64,000 bases of DNA from Anaerolineales bacterium (lineage in GTDB: Bacteria > Chloroflexota > Anaerolineae > 4572-78 > NAK82). The notes beneath the pieces were generated by a model. The model made no database searches. It saw nothing but the letters and a program-made list of their open reading frames with translations, and was not told the origin of the DNA. The DNA lies in contig CP070811.1 in assembly GCA_020343875.1 (NCBI GenBank), forward strand, positions 3,630,607 through 3,694,606, in the 5' to 3' direction. Positions 44,001 to 52,273 of this stretch are shown piece by piece; position 1 is the stretch's first letter, and the number at the start of each line of letters is the position of its first letter. The position numbers and the translations under genes are program-made.

Positions 44001-44093
44001 CGGGAATTCCTCCTTCCTCAAAGAATCTCTAACCAATTGTGGCTGTTCCGGTCCCCCGTTACGTGGGGCAGTTCAGGCTGAATCATCCATACA

Positions 44094-44121
44094 AAAAATG
44101 CCAGCAGTTGGTGCTGCTGGC
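44094..44121 (-). terminator. Intrinsic terminator-like hairpin upstream of the cold-shock gene
   Basis: On the minus strand GCCAGCAG / CTGCTGGC with a 6-base loop followed by ATTTTTTG, a textbook intrinsic terminator. No minus-strand gene lies upstream, so it sits in the presumed leader of the cold-shock gene, about 95 bases before its start. A weak -10 (TATAGT at 44155-44160, minus) lies further upstream. Confidence 0.65.
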
Positions 44122-44295
44122 GATCTGTGGGTGATGCCGGGTGCTGCACGAACTACTATACCCTACTAACGGGTACCACTTAGAAACGGTGCTTTGACCG
44201 CAACAGGCGCTAAGATACCACAACTCACGTTAGCTGTCAAATCTCAACCCCTCCAGACTGAACACGAGATATCCAACGGCCTGCGCCGCTTGTCT

Positions 44296-44324
44296 TTGCC
44301 CCCCATGAGCTGGTAACGTATAAT
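44296..44324 (+). promoter_or_regulatory. Promoter of the nicotinate phosphoribosyltransferase-like gene
   Basis: TTGCCC, 17 bases, TATAAT; transcript start predicted about 60 bases before the ATG at 44391. Confidence 0.6.
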
Positions 44325-44390
44325 TATGATCCGGGCACCAAGCAGCAAATGGGTGGGACGAAGATTTGATGGGTGCCTCAGGAGCGTCCG

Positions 44391-45377
44391 ATGGCTGATC
44401 CACTCGATCCAATTCTGTCGGGCCGGACGTCCGACGTTTATTTTATGCGTACCAAGCACATTATGGAGACAGAGGGCCTTAACCCGACCGTCTCTATGGA
44501 ACTCTTTCCCAGTGCCGATGGGATACTGTGCGGCATGAAAGAAGTGATCACCCTGCTGCGCCAGGTGTTGCCGCAAGATGCTGAAGTATGGGCACTGGAC
44601 GAGAGCACACTGATGCAATCCAAAGAGGTGATCCTGCGTATCACCGCGCCTTACCGTTCCTTTGTGCTCTACGAGACAGCATATCTGGGCATCCTGGCTC
44701 ATGAAAGCGGCTGGGCGACTGCGGCGCGGGCTTGCGTGCTGGCAGCGGGCGACATCCCAGTTATCAGTTTTGGGGCCCGGCACGTGCATCCCAGCGTAGC
44801 ACCTTATATGGAGTACGCGGCTATCGTAGGCGGCTGCGTTGGCTGCGCTACCACCGCCGGCGCGGAGCTAGCCGGCATTACGCCCAGCGGCACCATCCCT
44901 CATGCCCTTTGTCTGGTTATGGGCGACACGGTGAAGGCAACCCAGGCTTTCGACCGCCACATTTCTTCCGACGTGAGACGCATCGCGCTGGTTGATACCT
45001 TCATGGATGAGGCAGAGGAGAGTCTAAGAGTGGCCAGGGCGTTGGGAGACCGCCTGTGGGGTGTACGTCTGGACACTCCCCGCGAGCGAGGCCGTGTGAC
45101 CCCCGACCTGGTACAAGAAGTCCGTGTCCGGCTCGATCAAGCGGGCTTCGGACACGTAAAAATCGTCGTCTCCGGCGGAATAGACCCGACCCGCATTCAG
45201 CTTTTCCGCGAACGTAAGGCGCCGGTAGACGCCTTTGGCATAGGTAGTGCCATCTCTGGCGCCTCACCCATTGACTTTACGGCCGACATCAAGGAAATCG
45301 AGGGGCGGCCTGTGGCCAAGCGGGGACGCATACCCGGTCTCACCCACAACCCGCGCCTGCAGCGGATTGAGTTGTGA
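44391..45377 (+). CDS. Nicotinate phosphoribosyltransferase-like protein
   Basis: 328 residues of the type II phosphoribosyltransferase fold. Landmarks: SDVYFMRT at the N-terminus, ISFGARHVHP, GVRLDTPRERG and VSGGIDP plus DAFGIGSAISG, typical of the short NAPRTase group that makes nicotinate mononucleotide in NAD salvage. The start is set at the ATG at 44391 (GGAGC site); a GTG six codons upstream is the alternative. Quinolinate phosphoribosyltransferase shares the fold but not these motifs. Confidence 0.88.
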   Translation: MADPLDPILSGRTSDVYFMRTKHIMETEGLNPTVSMELFPSADGILCGMKEVITLLRQVLPQDAEVWALDESTLMQSKEVILRITAPYRSFVLYETAYLGILAHESGWATAARACVLAAGDIPVISFGARHVHPSVAPYMEYAAIVGGCVGCATTAGAELAGITPSGTIPHALCLVMGDTVKATQAFDRHISSDVRRIALVDTFMDEAEESLRVARALGDRLWGVRLDTPRERGRVTPDLVQEVRVRLDQAGFGHVKIVVSGGIDPTRIQLFRERKAPVDAFGIGSAISGASPIDFTADIKEIEGRPVAKRGRIPGLTHNPRLQRIEL

Positions 45378-45439
45378 TGGGCACGACAATGGTTGCGAGA
45401 GGTAGCGCGAGTTAGGGGTCGCCCACCAACCTGCTCAAA

Positions 45440-46726
45440 TCAGAAGACAGACTCGGGCCAGTCCAGCATCCACACGTCTACGCTACTGCCAGCTTCTATA
45501 AAAGTAACCTCTTCTGGCACCACCACCAGCCCATCCGCCCACACCAGCGACGACAGTATGCCAGACCCCTGCACACGCACACCGCTTCCGCGCGTCGTCA
45601 CGTGATAGCCGTCCGTTTCCCGGCGGACTTGGGCTCGCATGTAATGTCGTCGGCCGCTGTTGTGCACGTCCTCGTCAAGGACAGCGGTCACCGACGGCTT
45701 CTGCCAACTCTTGTGTCCCCCCAATTTGAGAATTGCCGGCCTGGCAAAGACCTCAAAAGCGACCATAGCTGCTACCGGGTTGCCGGGCAGCCCCAGCAGC
45801 GGCACGCCCTCCACGCTGCCAAAAGCAAGCGGTTTGCCGGGCTTGATGGCCACTTGCCAGAAATGCATTTCACCTTCAGCATCCAGCACGTTCTTGACTA
45901 CGTCAAAATCACCCACCGAAACGCCAGCCGACGTCAAGAACAGCTGCACGTCCTGGCTCAGGCCAGCCCGAATCTTGCCGGTTAGATCTTTCACGGTATC
46001 GCGGGCAATGCCCAGCGGGACGGGTAAGCCTCCATAGCGCTTTACCAAAGCGATCGAAGTATATTCGTTGGAGTTGCGAATTTTACCCGGCGTGATCGGC
46101 TGGTCAACATCCACCAGTTCATCCCCAGTTGCCAGGATGGCCACCCGTGGGCGACGGACGACCCTCACCTGTGGATGGCCCATGGCAGCCAGGACGCCAA
46201 TGTCCGGTGGGCGCAAAACGCGGCCGGCTATAAGCACCGTTTGCCCTGTCCGAATGTCTTCCCCGGCTGTGCGCACGTTGTCACCGCTCCCCACGGGCCG
46301 ATAGACCGCCACCTCACTGCTTGTTTGCCTGCCCCCATCTTGGCCTTCACTGGTCAACTCAAAAGGGACAACCGCATCGCTGCCGGGCGGAACAGGCGCA
46401 CCGGTCATGATTCGGGCCGCGGTGCCTGGTTCCACCGCACGATGGGGTACAGCCCCGGCTGGCACCTCAGTGATCACCCTCAAAACCACCGGTGATTCGA
46501 GATCGGCACTCACCACGTCCTGGGAGCGTACCGCGTAGCCATCCATGGCCGAATTGGCGAAGGGAGGAATGTCAGCCGTTGAAACTATGTCCTCAGCCAG
46601 CACCCGATCCAGCGCCTCAACGATCGGAATCAGGTGACTACCGAGGGGGGCCATGTGACGCAAGATATAATCCAGCGCCTCATCCACACTGATTGGCTCT
46701 ACTGCGGGCACAGCCTGGCTCATCAA
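45440..46726 (-). CDS. moeA: Molybdopterin molybdenumtransferase
   Basis: 428 residues. Inserts Mo or W into adenylylated molybdopterin. Signatures: PPFANSAMDGYAVR, GAPVPPGSDAVV, TSAGVSVGDFDVV, KPGKPLAFG and GLPGNPVAAMVAFE, with the C-terminal MoeA domain IV. The AOR-like enzyme at 34809-36878 would need such a cofactor. Convergent with the NAPRTase gene. It starts at the ATG at 46726 after GGGAG. Confidence 0.96.
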   Translation of the reverse strand: MMSQAVPAVEPISVDEALDYILRHMAPLGSHLIPIVEALDRVLAEDIVSTADIPPFANSAMDGYAVRSQDVVSADLESPVVLRVITEVPAGAVPHRAVEPGTAARIMTGAPVPPGSDAVVPFELTSEGQDGGRQTSSEVAVYRPVGSGDNVRTAGEDIRTGQTVLIAGRVLRPPDIGVLAAMGHPQVRVVRRPRVAILATGDELVDVDQPITPGKIRNSNEYTSIALVKRYGGLPVPLGIARDTVKDLTGKIRAGLSQDVQLFLTSAGVSVGDFDVVKNVLDAEGEMHFWQVAIKPGKPLAFGSVEGVPLLGLPGNPVAAMVAFEVFARPAILKLGGHKSWQKPSVTAVLDEDVHNSGRRHYMRAQVRRETDGYHVTTRGSGVRVQGSGILSSLVWADGLVVVPEEVTFIEAGSSVDVWMLDWPESVF

Positions 46727-46734
46727 TCACTCCC

Positions 46735-46756
46735 AACATGTTCAAAACATGTTCAA
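46735..46756. repeat. Two tandem copies of AACATGTTCAA in the moeA leader
   Basis: An exact 11-base tandem duplication, each containing the 8-base palindrome AACATGTT, starting nine bases upstream of moeA. One DNA turn apart, so two protein dimers could bind side by side. A hairpin GGTGCA / TGCACC (46766-46785) lies next to it. Confidence 0.6.
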
Positions 46757-46805
46757 AGAAACACCGGTGCAACCATCAATGCACCTCTCACTTAGCGACG
46801 TTTCG

Positions 46806-46834
46806 ATTTTACCGGACAAGTGCTGACCCGTCAA
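46806..46834 (-). promoter_or_regulatory. Promoter of moeA
   Basis: On the minus strand TTGACG, 17 bases, TAAAAT, giving a leader of about 75 bases that contains the tandem AACATGTTCAA repeat. Confidence 0.65.
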
Positions 46835-46881
46835 AACCGGACTAGTGACGAACGTCATCTTTGAGGAGTGACACGTGGTAC

Positions 46882-46910
46882 TAGTCAAGTATAGCCACCT
46901 GTGCTATGCT
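46882..46910 (+). promoter_or_regulatory. Promoter of a short non-coding transcript
   Basis: TAGTCA, 17 bases, TATGCT with an extended TGC before the -10. The predicted start is near 46917. Divergent from the moeA promoter. Confidence 0.5.
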
Positions 46911-46916
46911 GGGTGT

Positions 46917-47000
46917 GCAACTTCGGACAGTTAAGGGACAACGACGTCCCCAGACTCTCCTCCTCCAACCGGCAGGCGGGTTACCCACCTGCCGGTTTTC
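46917..47000 (+). ncRNA. Candidate small RNA with anti-Shine-Dalgarno stretch
   Basis: About 84 bases from the predicted start to a terminator-like hairpin. It contains a hairpin GGGAC-AACGAC-GTCCC (46935-46950), an unpaired CTCTCCTCCTCC (46955-46966) complementary to GGAGGAGG, and the hairpin AACCGGCAGG / CCTGCCGGTT (46967-46997) followed by TTC after the paired TT. No start codon with a meaningful frame is present. It may equally be an attenuated leader of the lipoprotein gene. Confidence 0.4.
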
Positions 47001-47021
47001 CGTATTGTATGCCTCATCCCA

Positions 47022-47050
47022 TTGCCTCTCTCATCCACTTATGTTATACT
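47022..47050 (+). promoter_or_regulatory. Promoter of the propeller-glycosidase lipoprotein gene
   Basis: TTGCCT, 17 bases, TATACT with extended TGT. The predicted transcript start coincides with the GTG start codon at 47057, so the mRNA may be leaderless. Confidence 0.55.
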
Positions 47051-47056
47051 AACTTC

Positions 47057-49225
47057 GTGCACGATCATGAGACCCTTAAGCTGCCAACATCATCCAAGGC
47101 TGGCATTACTCCTTGCCGGATCGCTGCCAGCATCTTTGTTCTAGGGCTTGTCGCCTGCGCGGGCCTGTCGCCCAAGGCCGCTTCGCCGCTGCCGACGCCT
47201 GATTCTACAGCCAGAGCCTCACCTACAGACCAGGCAGAGCCCGGCGCGACACAAGCGCCATTCGAGACCATACCGGTGCCGTCGGCCGAGAACGTTGCTG
47301 AAGATACAGCTCCTTCCTCCAGCGCGTCGCAAATGGCCTTTGCCTCTGATCGGGCAGGCGCCGGTGATATTTTTGTGGTCACGCCTGGTAGAGAACTGAT
47401 CAACCTCACCCAGCATCCAGCCGGTGACTGGGACCCCGCCTGGTCGCCAGCTTGCGCTGAACCAACGGGGAATTGTCGGATCGCCTTTACCAGCCACCGC
47501 AGCGGTGATAGTGAAATCTGGACCATGGGTGCGGACGGCCGCAACTTGCAAAATATCACCCAACATCCAGCCTGGGATTACTGGCCGGCCTGGTCCCCTG
47601 ATGGCCGGGCGCTTGCCTTCATCTCTGAACGAGATGGAGACCCTGAACTGTTTATCTCCTGGTTGGAGGGGCAGGCAATAAACCGCCAGGCAGCCATCCA
47701 ATTGACCTTCAACAGCGAGGCGGACCGTCTGCCGGCCTGGTCTCCTGATGGGTCGCGGATCGCCTTTGCCAGCGTGCGAAACGGCAGCGAGGGAATTCAC
47801 GTCATCAACGTGGGCTGCGCAGGCTCCTCCGAAGGGTGTGCCGGTCAGGAGTATCCCGTCATCTCCTGGCCGGTGAAGGGTACCGCTCCAGCCTGGTCTC
47901 CCGACGGCCGGCGCATCGCTTTCGTGGGTTGGGACCAAGAAGACCGGCCGGGGATTTACATCGTCGGCCCAGAGCCGGAGACCATCCAGGTATTATGGGA
48001 AGGGACGGCCTGGATTGGATCCTTGACCTGGGCGCCTGATCCGCAGTCGGCAGGAGGCGACGGCTGGTTGCTTTTCACCTCCTGGCAAGACGGGAATCAC
48101 GAAATCTATGCCCTGCCTCTTGCTGGGGGGGCGCCGCTCCGCCTGACCCAGAATCCGGCCTGGGATGATTTTCCGGCCATCCGGCCCGGGGTGGCCTTTG
48201 CACCCGTGGCCGGCCAGCTCTCACAGCCCGCCCCGTTGCCGACCGGCGTGGCAGAGGAAGGCTTCAGGTACGGCGTGAATATGGCCGACCTGGGCAAAGC
48301 CTACCTGGTGCGTGACTTGGGTCTTGGCTGGGCTAAGAGTTATGTAAACTGGGAGACAGTGGAACCGGAGCCTGGGCAATATCGCTGGGTGGATCCTGAC
48401 AACATCTTATCTGCCTTCGAGGGCTACGGCGTGCACATCCTGATGCGCGTGCACGGCACGCCGGCCTGGGCCAGGCCACCAGGGACCTTTTTAAGCCACC
48501 CACCCGATGAAACAGCCGGCTTCGCACATTTTATGGGTGCGCTGGCCGCGCGCTACAAAGGCCGGGTGGCGGCCTATGAAATCTGGAACGAACCCAATCT
48601 AAACTACGAATGGGGGTATCTGGAGCCAGACCCGGCCGAATACACAGCGCTGCTCAAGGCAGCTTACCAGGCAGTGAAAGCCGTGGACTCGGATGCCCTG
48701 GTTATCAGTGGCGGGCTGGCGACAACGGGCGATGGTTCTTCAACTGCCATGGGCGACCTGGCATTTTTACAAGGTATGTACGATGCAGGCGCAGGGGGTT
48801 ATTTCGATGCGTTGGGTAGCCACCCTTATGCCTTCGGTCACGACCCGGATTACCAAGATCCATGGGGCCTATCCCTGTCGCGGGTCGAGCAGCAGCGGGA
48901 AGTGATGATCGCTAACGGTGACGCCCAGACGCCGGTCTGGATCACAGAAGCTGGATGGGTGTTGCACACCAGCTGGAATCTGGTAGAGCACGAAGCCGTT
49001 GCCGTAGACGAGGCCCAACAAGCTACCTATATGGTGCGCGCCTATCAGAAGATACGGGCCGAATGGCCGTGGGTCCAGGCCTTATTTCTTTTCAACCTGG
49101 ATTTCAGCAGCGCTCCGTGGTATCCTGCCGCCGAGCCCATGCGCTGGTATTCGATACTCAATCCCGACCGAACACCCAGGCCAGCATATACAGATATCAA
49201 GTGGCAAATGACAAACATCAACTGA
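47057..49225 (+). CDS. Lipoprotein with TolB-type beta-propeller and clan-A glycosidase domain
   Basis: 722 residues from a GTG at 47057. A hydrophobic stretch ending in the lipobox LVAC (Cys34) marks it as a secreted lipoprotein. A Pro/Ser/Thr linker leads to six or so TolB-like blades (about 90-385) with repeats such as NLTQHPAGDWDPAWSP, PAWSPDGRRIAFV. The C-terminal half (about 395-722) is a glycosidase barrel of clan A: acid/base Glu near 511 in WNEPN and nucleophile Glu near 631 in ITEAGW, similar to GH39/GH5-like enzymes. No Shine-Dalgarno site precedes the start. The frame is open further upstream but crosses a terminator hairpin. Confidence 0.85.
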   Translation: MHDHETLKLPTSSKAGITPCRIAASIFVLGLVACAGLSPKAASPLPTPDSTARASPTDQAEPGATQAPFETIPVPSAENVAEDTAPSSSASQMAFASDRAGAGDIFVVTPGRELINLTQHPAGDWDPAWSPACAEPTGNCRIAFTSHRSGDSEIWTMGADGRNLQNITQHPAWDYWPAWSPDGRALAFISERDGDPELFISWLEGQAINRQAAIQLTFNSEADRLPAWSPDGSRIAFASVRNGSEGIHVINVGCAGSSEGCAGQEYPVISWPVKGTAPAWSPDGRRIAFVGWDQEDRPGIYIVGPEPETIQVLWEGTAWIGSLTWAPDPQSAGGDGWLLFTSWQDGNHEIYALPLAGGAPLRLTQNPAWDDFPAIRPGVAFAPVAGQLSQPAPLPTGVAEEGFRYGVNMADLGKAYLVRDLGLGWAKSYVNWETVEPEPGQYRWVDPDNILSAFEGYGVHILMRVHGTPAWARPPGTFLSHPPDETAGFAHFMGALAARYKGRVAAYEIWNEPNLNYEWGYLEPDPAEYTALLKAAYQAVKAVDSDALVISGGLATTGDGSSTAMGDLAFLQGMYDAGAGGYFDALGSHPYAFGHDPDYQDPWGLSLSRVEQQREVMIANGDAQTPVWITEAGWVLHTSWNLVEHEAVAVDEAQQATYMVRAYQKIRAEWPWVQALFLFNLDFSSAPWYPAAEPMRWYSILNPDRTPRPAYTDIKWQMTNIN

Positions 49226-49309
49226 CAGGAATCAGGCAGTTCAGGTCATTGCGAGAAGCACGGCGCCGAGACATCTTGAAACCTTGAGCCTGGGATCGGT
49301 TTCCTCCCA

Positions 49310-49358
49310 CTATTTGTCATTTGAATCTTACCATTTGATACTTGCCAGTTGGTATTTG
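49310..49358. repeat. Tandem heptamer repeat, seven units, ending at the proB start codon
   Basis: CTATTTG, TCATTTG, AATCTTA, CCATTTG, ATACTTG, CCAGTTG, GTATTTG: period exactly 7, consensus NNATTTG. The proB ATG begins two bases after it, so the array occupies the place where a ribosome site should be. Confidence 0.75.
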
Positions 49359-49360
49359 CC

Positions 49361-50452
49361 ATGCGGATCGTCGTAAAACTCGGCACTCACACACTCACGG
49401 ATGGTGGTAATCGTCTCAGCCGCCCACGCATGCTTGAGTTGGTGAAGCAGATAGCTCACCTGCGAGCTCAAGAGAACCAGATGCTATTGGTGTCGTCAGC
49501 GGCCATCTTCGCCGGACACGAGATACTGGGCCCGCCCCCGCGTCGTCGAGACATCCCTTTCAAGCAAACCCTGGCTGCCACAGGCCAGGTACGGCTGATG
49601 GGCCTGTATGAGCAATTCTTTGGCCTATACGACACGCCCATTGCCCAGGCCCTGCTTACCCGGGCTGACCTGGCCGACCGGGGGCGATATCTGAACGCAC
49701 GAAACACGTTACTCTCGCTGCTCCAGTTGCGGGTTGTTCCGATCATCAACGAAAACGATGTTGTGGCCATAGAAGAAATCAAGATAGGCGACAACGACAA
49801 TTTGTCGGCTCTGGTAGCCAACCTGGTGGACGCGGATTGGCTGATCATCCTGACCGACCAAGCGGGCCTGTATACTGCCGACCCGGGCCTGGATCCAGAT
49901 GCTCAGCTCATCCCGGAGGTTGCCCTGATTGATGATACAATCCGTCACATCGCACTGGGAAGCGGCTCGGGAGTAGGCACTGGGGGCATGGCGACCAAAA
50001 TCGAGGCTGCCAAACTGGCCACTCGCTCCGGCACCCACGTGGTCATCGCCTCTGGCAGCGAGCCCGACGTTCTGGTCCGCCTGGTCAGCGGCGAGATGCT
50101 GGGAACTCGCTTTCCAGCCACGGTCAGCCACGTCGAGAGTCGCAAGCGCTGGATCCTGGCCGAGCCAGCTCGGGGCGCCATTCGAGTCGACGAAGGCGCA
50201 GCTCAAGCCCTGGTCCGACAGGGCAAGAGTCTGCTGGCGGTAGGCGTCATCAGCGTTAGAGGCCAGTTTGAGCGAGGCCAAACGGTACAACTGTTGGGGC
50301 CGGACGGGCGAGAAATCGCCCGGGGCATCACCAACTACAACGCCGACGACCTGATCGCCATACAGGGCCAGCGCTCCTCCAAAATCCCAGCCATCTTGGG
50401 CTATCAGTACGGCCCCGCCGTCATCCACCGTGACGATATGGTCTTGGTGTAA
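49361..50452 (+). CDS. proB: Glutamate 5-kinase
   Basis: 363 residues: amino acid kinase domain (MRIVVKLGTHTL, VPIINENDVVA, TDQAGLYTADP, GVGTGGMATKIEAA) followed by a C-terminal PUA domain (about 275-363). First step of proline synthesis, making glutamyl-5-phosphate, and the feedback-inhibited step. The ATG at 49361 follows a heptamer array and lacks a Shine-Dalgarno site; a TTG four codons earlier lies inside the array. Confidence 0.96.
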   Translation: MRIVVKLGTHTLTDGGNRLSRPRMLELVKQIAHLRAQENQMLLVSSAAIFAGHEILGPPPRRRDIPFKQTLAATGQVRLMGLYEQFFGLYDTPIAQALLTRADLADRGRYLNARNTLLSLLQLRVVPIINENDVVAIEEIKIGDNDNLSALVANLVDADWLIILTDQAGLYTADPGLDPDAQLIPEVALIDDTIRHIALGSGSGVGTGGMATKIEAAKLATRSGTHVVIASGSEPDVLVRLVSGEMLGTRFPATVSHVESRKRWILAEPARGAIRVDEGAAQALVRQGKSLLAVGVISVRGQFERGQTVQLLGPDGREIARGITNYNADDLIAIQGQRSSKIPAILGYQYGPAVIHRDDMVLV

Positions 50453-50471
50453 GAGATTCGGAGGTTGGCAA

Positions 50472-50990
50472 ATGAGAGTCGGGCTTATCAGTGACACACA
50501 TCTGTCCTCGGGAGTCTTGCCCCAGGCGATCACGAACGCCTTTCAGGGAGTCGACTTAATCTTGCACGCCGGCGACTTGGTGACTCTGGACGTGCTGCAC
50601 CAGTTAGAAACCATCGCGCCGGTCACCGCCATTCAAGGCAACATGGATATGCCCGATGTTCGGCGCAACTTGACATCCAAGATGGTGATCGAAATCCAGG
50701 AGCAACGAATCGGCCTGATCCACGGCCACCACGTGCCGGACCCCCAGCGTGTGTTGCCAGCGCCGATTGATTTCGAGGCCATGCACCAGTATCTGCTGAG
50801 CGAGTTCCAGGGCGAAGAGGTAGGCTGCATCATTTACGGCCACACACACCAGGCACACATTGCAACCTATCGGGGCACACTCATCATCAACCCGGGGTCC
50901 GCTACCCGCGGCAATGGAGGCCAGCATACGCTGGGTCTTCTCATTGTCGACCGAAACCAAATCAGGGGTGAAATTATTCAGATTTCATAA
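50472..50990 (+). CDS. YfcE-type metallophosphoesterase
   Basis: 172 residues from the ATG at 50472 (GGAGG site). All metal motifs are intact: SDTHL, GDL, GNMD, HGHH and GHTH, then the conserved NPGSATRGN. It belongs to the small YfcE/MJ0936 phosphodiesterase family. It is embedded between proB and proA (gaps of about 20 bases), so it is co-transcribed with proline genes, though no proline role is known to me. Confidence 0.92.
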   Translation: MRVGLISDTHLSSGVLPQAITNAFQGVDLILHAGDLVTLDVLHQLETIAPVTAIQGNMDMPDVRRNLTSKMVIEIQEQRIGLIHGHHVPDPQRVLPAPIDFEAMHQYLLSEFQGEEVGCIIYGHTHQAHIATYRGTLIINPGSATRGNGGQHTLGLLIVDRNQIRGEIIQIS

Positions 50991-51007
50991 GAGAGGAGAA
51001 GAGCCTC

Positions 51008-52267
51008 ATGTTTCCAGAACTGAAGGAGAAAGGCAAGAGCGCCCGCCAGGCGGCCCGCCGACTGGCAGCCCTCGACACCAGCACCAAGAACAACGCCCTC
51101 AAAGCTATCGCCCATACCATTATGGAACGAGAGCCGGAGATTCTGACCGCCAATGACCACGACATTGACGCCGGGCAAGAGGCTGGCCTCAACGAAGCGT
51201 TATTGGATAGGCTGCTGTTGACGGTCCATCGACTGGAAAGTATAGCCAAGGACGTGCTGGCGGTTGAGGCCCTGCCTGATCCCATCGGCGAGACTTTCGA
51301 AACACGAATCCTGCCCAACGGGCTGCGCATCGGCAAACAGCGGGTGCCAGTGGGCGTCCTGGGGGTCATTTACGAATCGCGGCCCAACGTCACTGTGGAC
51401 ATTTCGGCCTTATGCCTCAAGTCGGGCAACGTCGCCATTTTGCGTGGCGGCAAGGAGGCTCTTAACACTAACCGAGCGCTGGCCGAAGCTATCGCCGAAG
51501 CCTGCAACAAAGTCGGGGTACCTCAGGGAGCGGTCCAGCTCATCCAATCCCAGGACCGGGCCATGGTCAAGGAGATGTTGACCGCCAATCAATACATAGA
51601 TATGATTATCCCCCGCGGAGGCGCTGGCCTTCACAAGTTTGCCCTGGAAAACGCCACCATCCCCGTCATCACGGGCGGCATAGGCATCTGCCACATTTAC
51701 GTGGACCAAAGCGCCGATCCAGAAAAGGTGGTCCCCATCGTCCACAACGCGAAGGTGCAGCGCCCTACGGTATGCAACGCCCTGGACACCCTGCTCATCC
51801 ACAAAGACGTGGCCAGGGCATTCTTGCCGGAAATCGCCGACGATCTGGCCCGGGCCGGGGTCGAGCTGCGTTGCGAACCGCGCGCCCTGACGGTTTTGAT
51901 GGGTCACCCGGCGGTGCGCTCGGCCTCCCCCGGCGACTTCGACACCGAGTTCCTGTCACTGGTGCTGGCGGTCAAAGTGGTCGACGGTCTGGACGAAGCG
52001 CTGGACCACATCTACCAGCATGGCACCCATCACTCCGACGCCATCCTGACCGAGAATTACAGTCACGCCATGCGCTTTGTCAACGAGGTCGACTCAGCAG
52101 CCGTATACGTAAATGCCAGCACCCGCTTCACCGACGGCGGCCAGTTCGGCCTGGGCGCTGAAGTGGCCGTCAGCACTCAACGCCTGCATGCCCGCGGCCC
52201 CATGGGTCTCAAAGAGCTAACTACCTACAAATGGGTGGTGTTTGGCGAAGGGCAGGTGCGGGGGTGA
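51008..52267 (+). CDS. proA: Gamma-glutamyl phosphate reductase
   Basis: 419 residues of the aldehyde-dehydrogenase fold. Makes glutamate-5-semialdehyde with NADPH. Catalytic Cys in QRPTVCNALDTLL; also VIYESRPNVTVD and FTDGGQFGLGAEVAVST. Follows the phosphoesterase by 17 bases with a GAGGAG site. Confidence 0.97.
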   Translation: MFPELKEKGKSARQAARRLAALDTSTKNNALKAIAHTIMEREPEILTANDHDIDAGQEAGLNEALLDRLLLTVHRLESIAKDVLAVEALPDPIGETFETRILPNGLRIGKQRVPVGVLGVIYESRPNVTVDISALCLKSGNVAILRGGKEALNTNRALAEAIAEACNKVGVPQGAVQLIQSQDRAMVKEMLTANQYIDMIIPRGGAGLHKFALENATIPVITGGIGICHIYVDQSADPEKVVPIVHNAKVQRPTVCNALDTLLIHKDVARAFLPEIADDLARAGVELRCEPRALTVLMGHPAVRSASPGDFDTEFLSLVLAVKVVDGLDEALDHIYQHGTHHSDAILTENYSHAMRFVNEVDSAAVYVNASTRFTDGGQFGLGAEVAVSTQRLHARGPMGLKELTTYKWVVFGEGQVRG

Positions 52268-52273
52268 GTCTTC

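Noticed and set aside
46727..46805. Molybdenum-cofactor riboswitch in front of moeA
   Set aside because: The leader is only about 75 bases and lacks the complex fold of that class.
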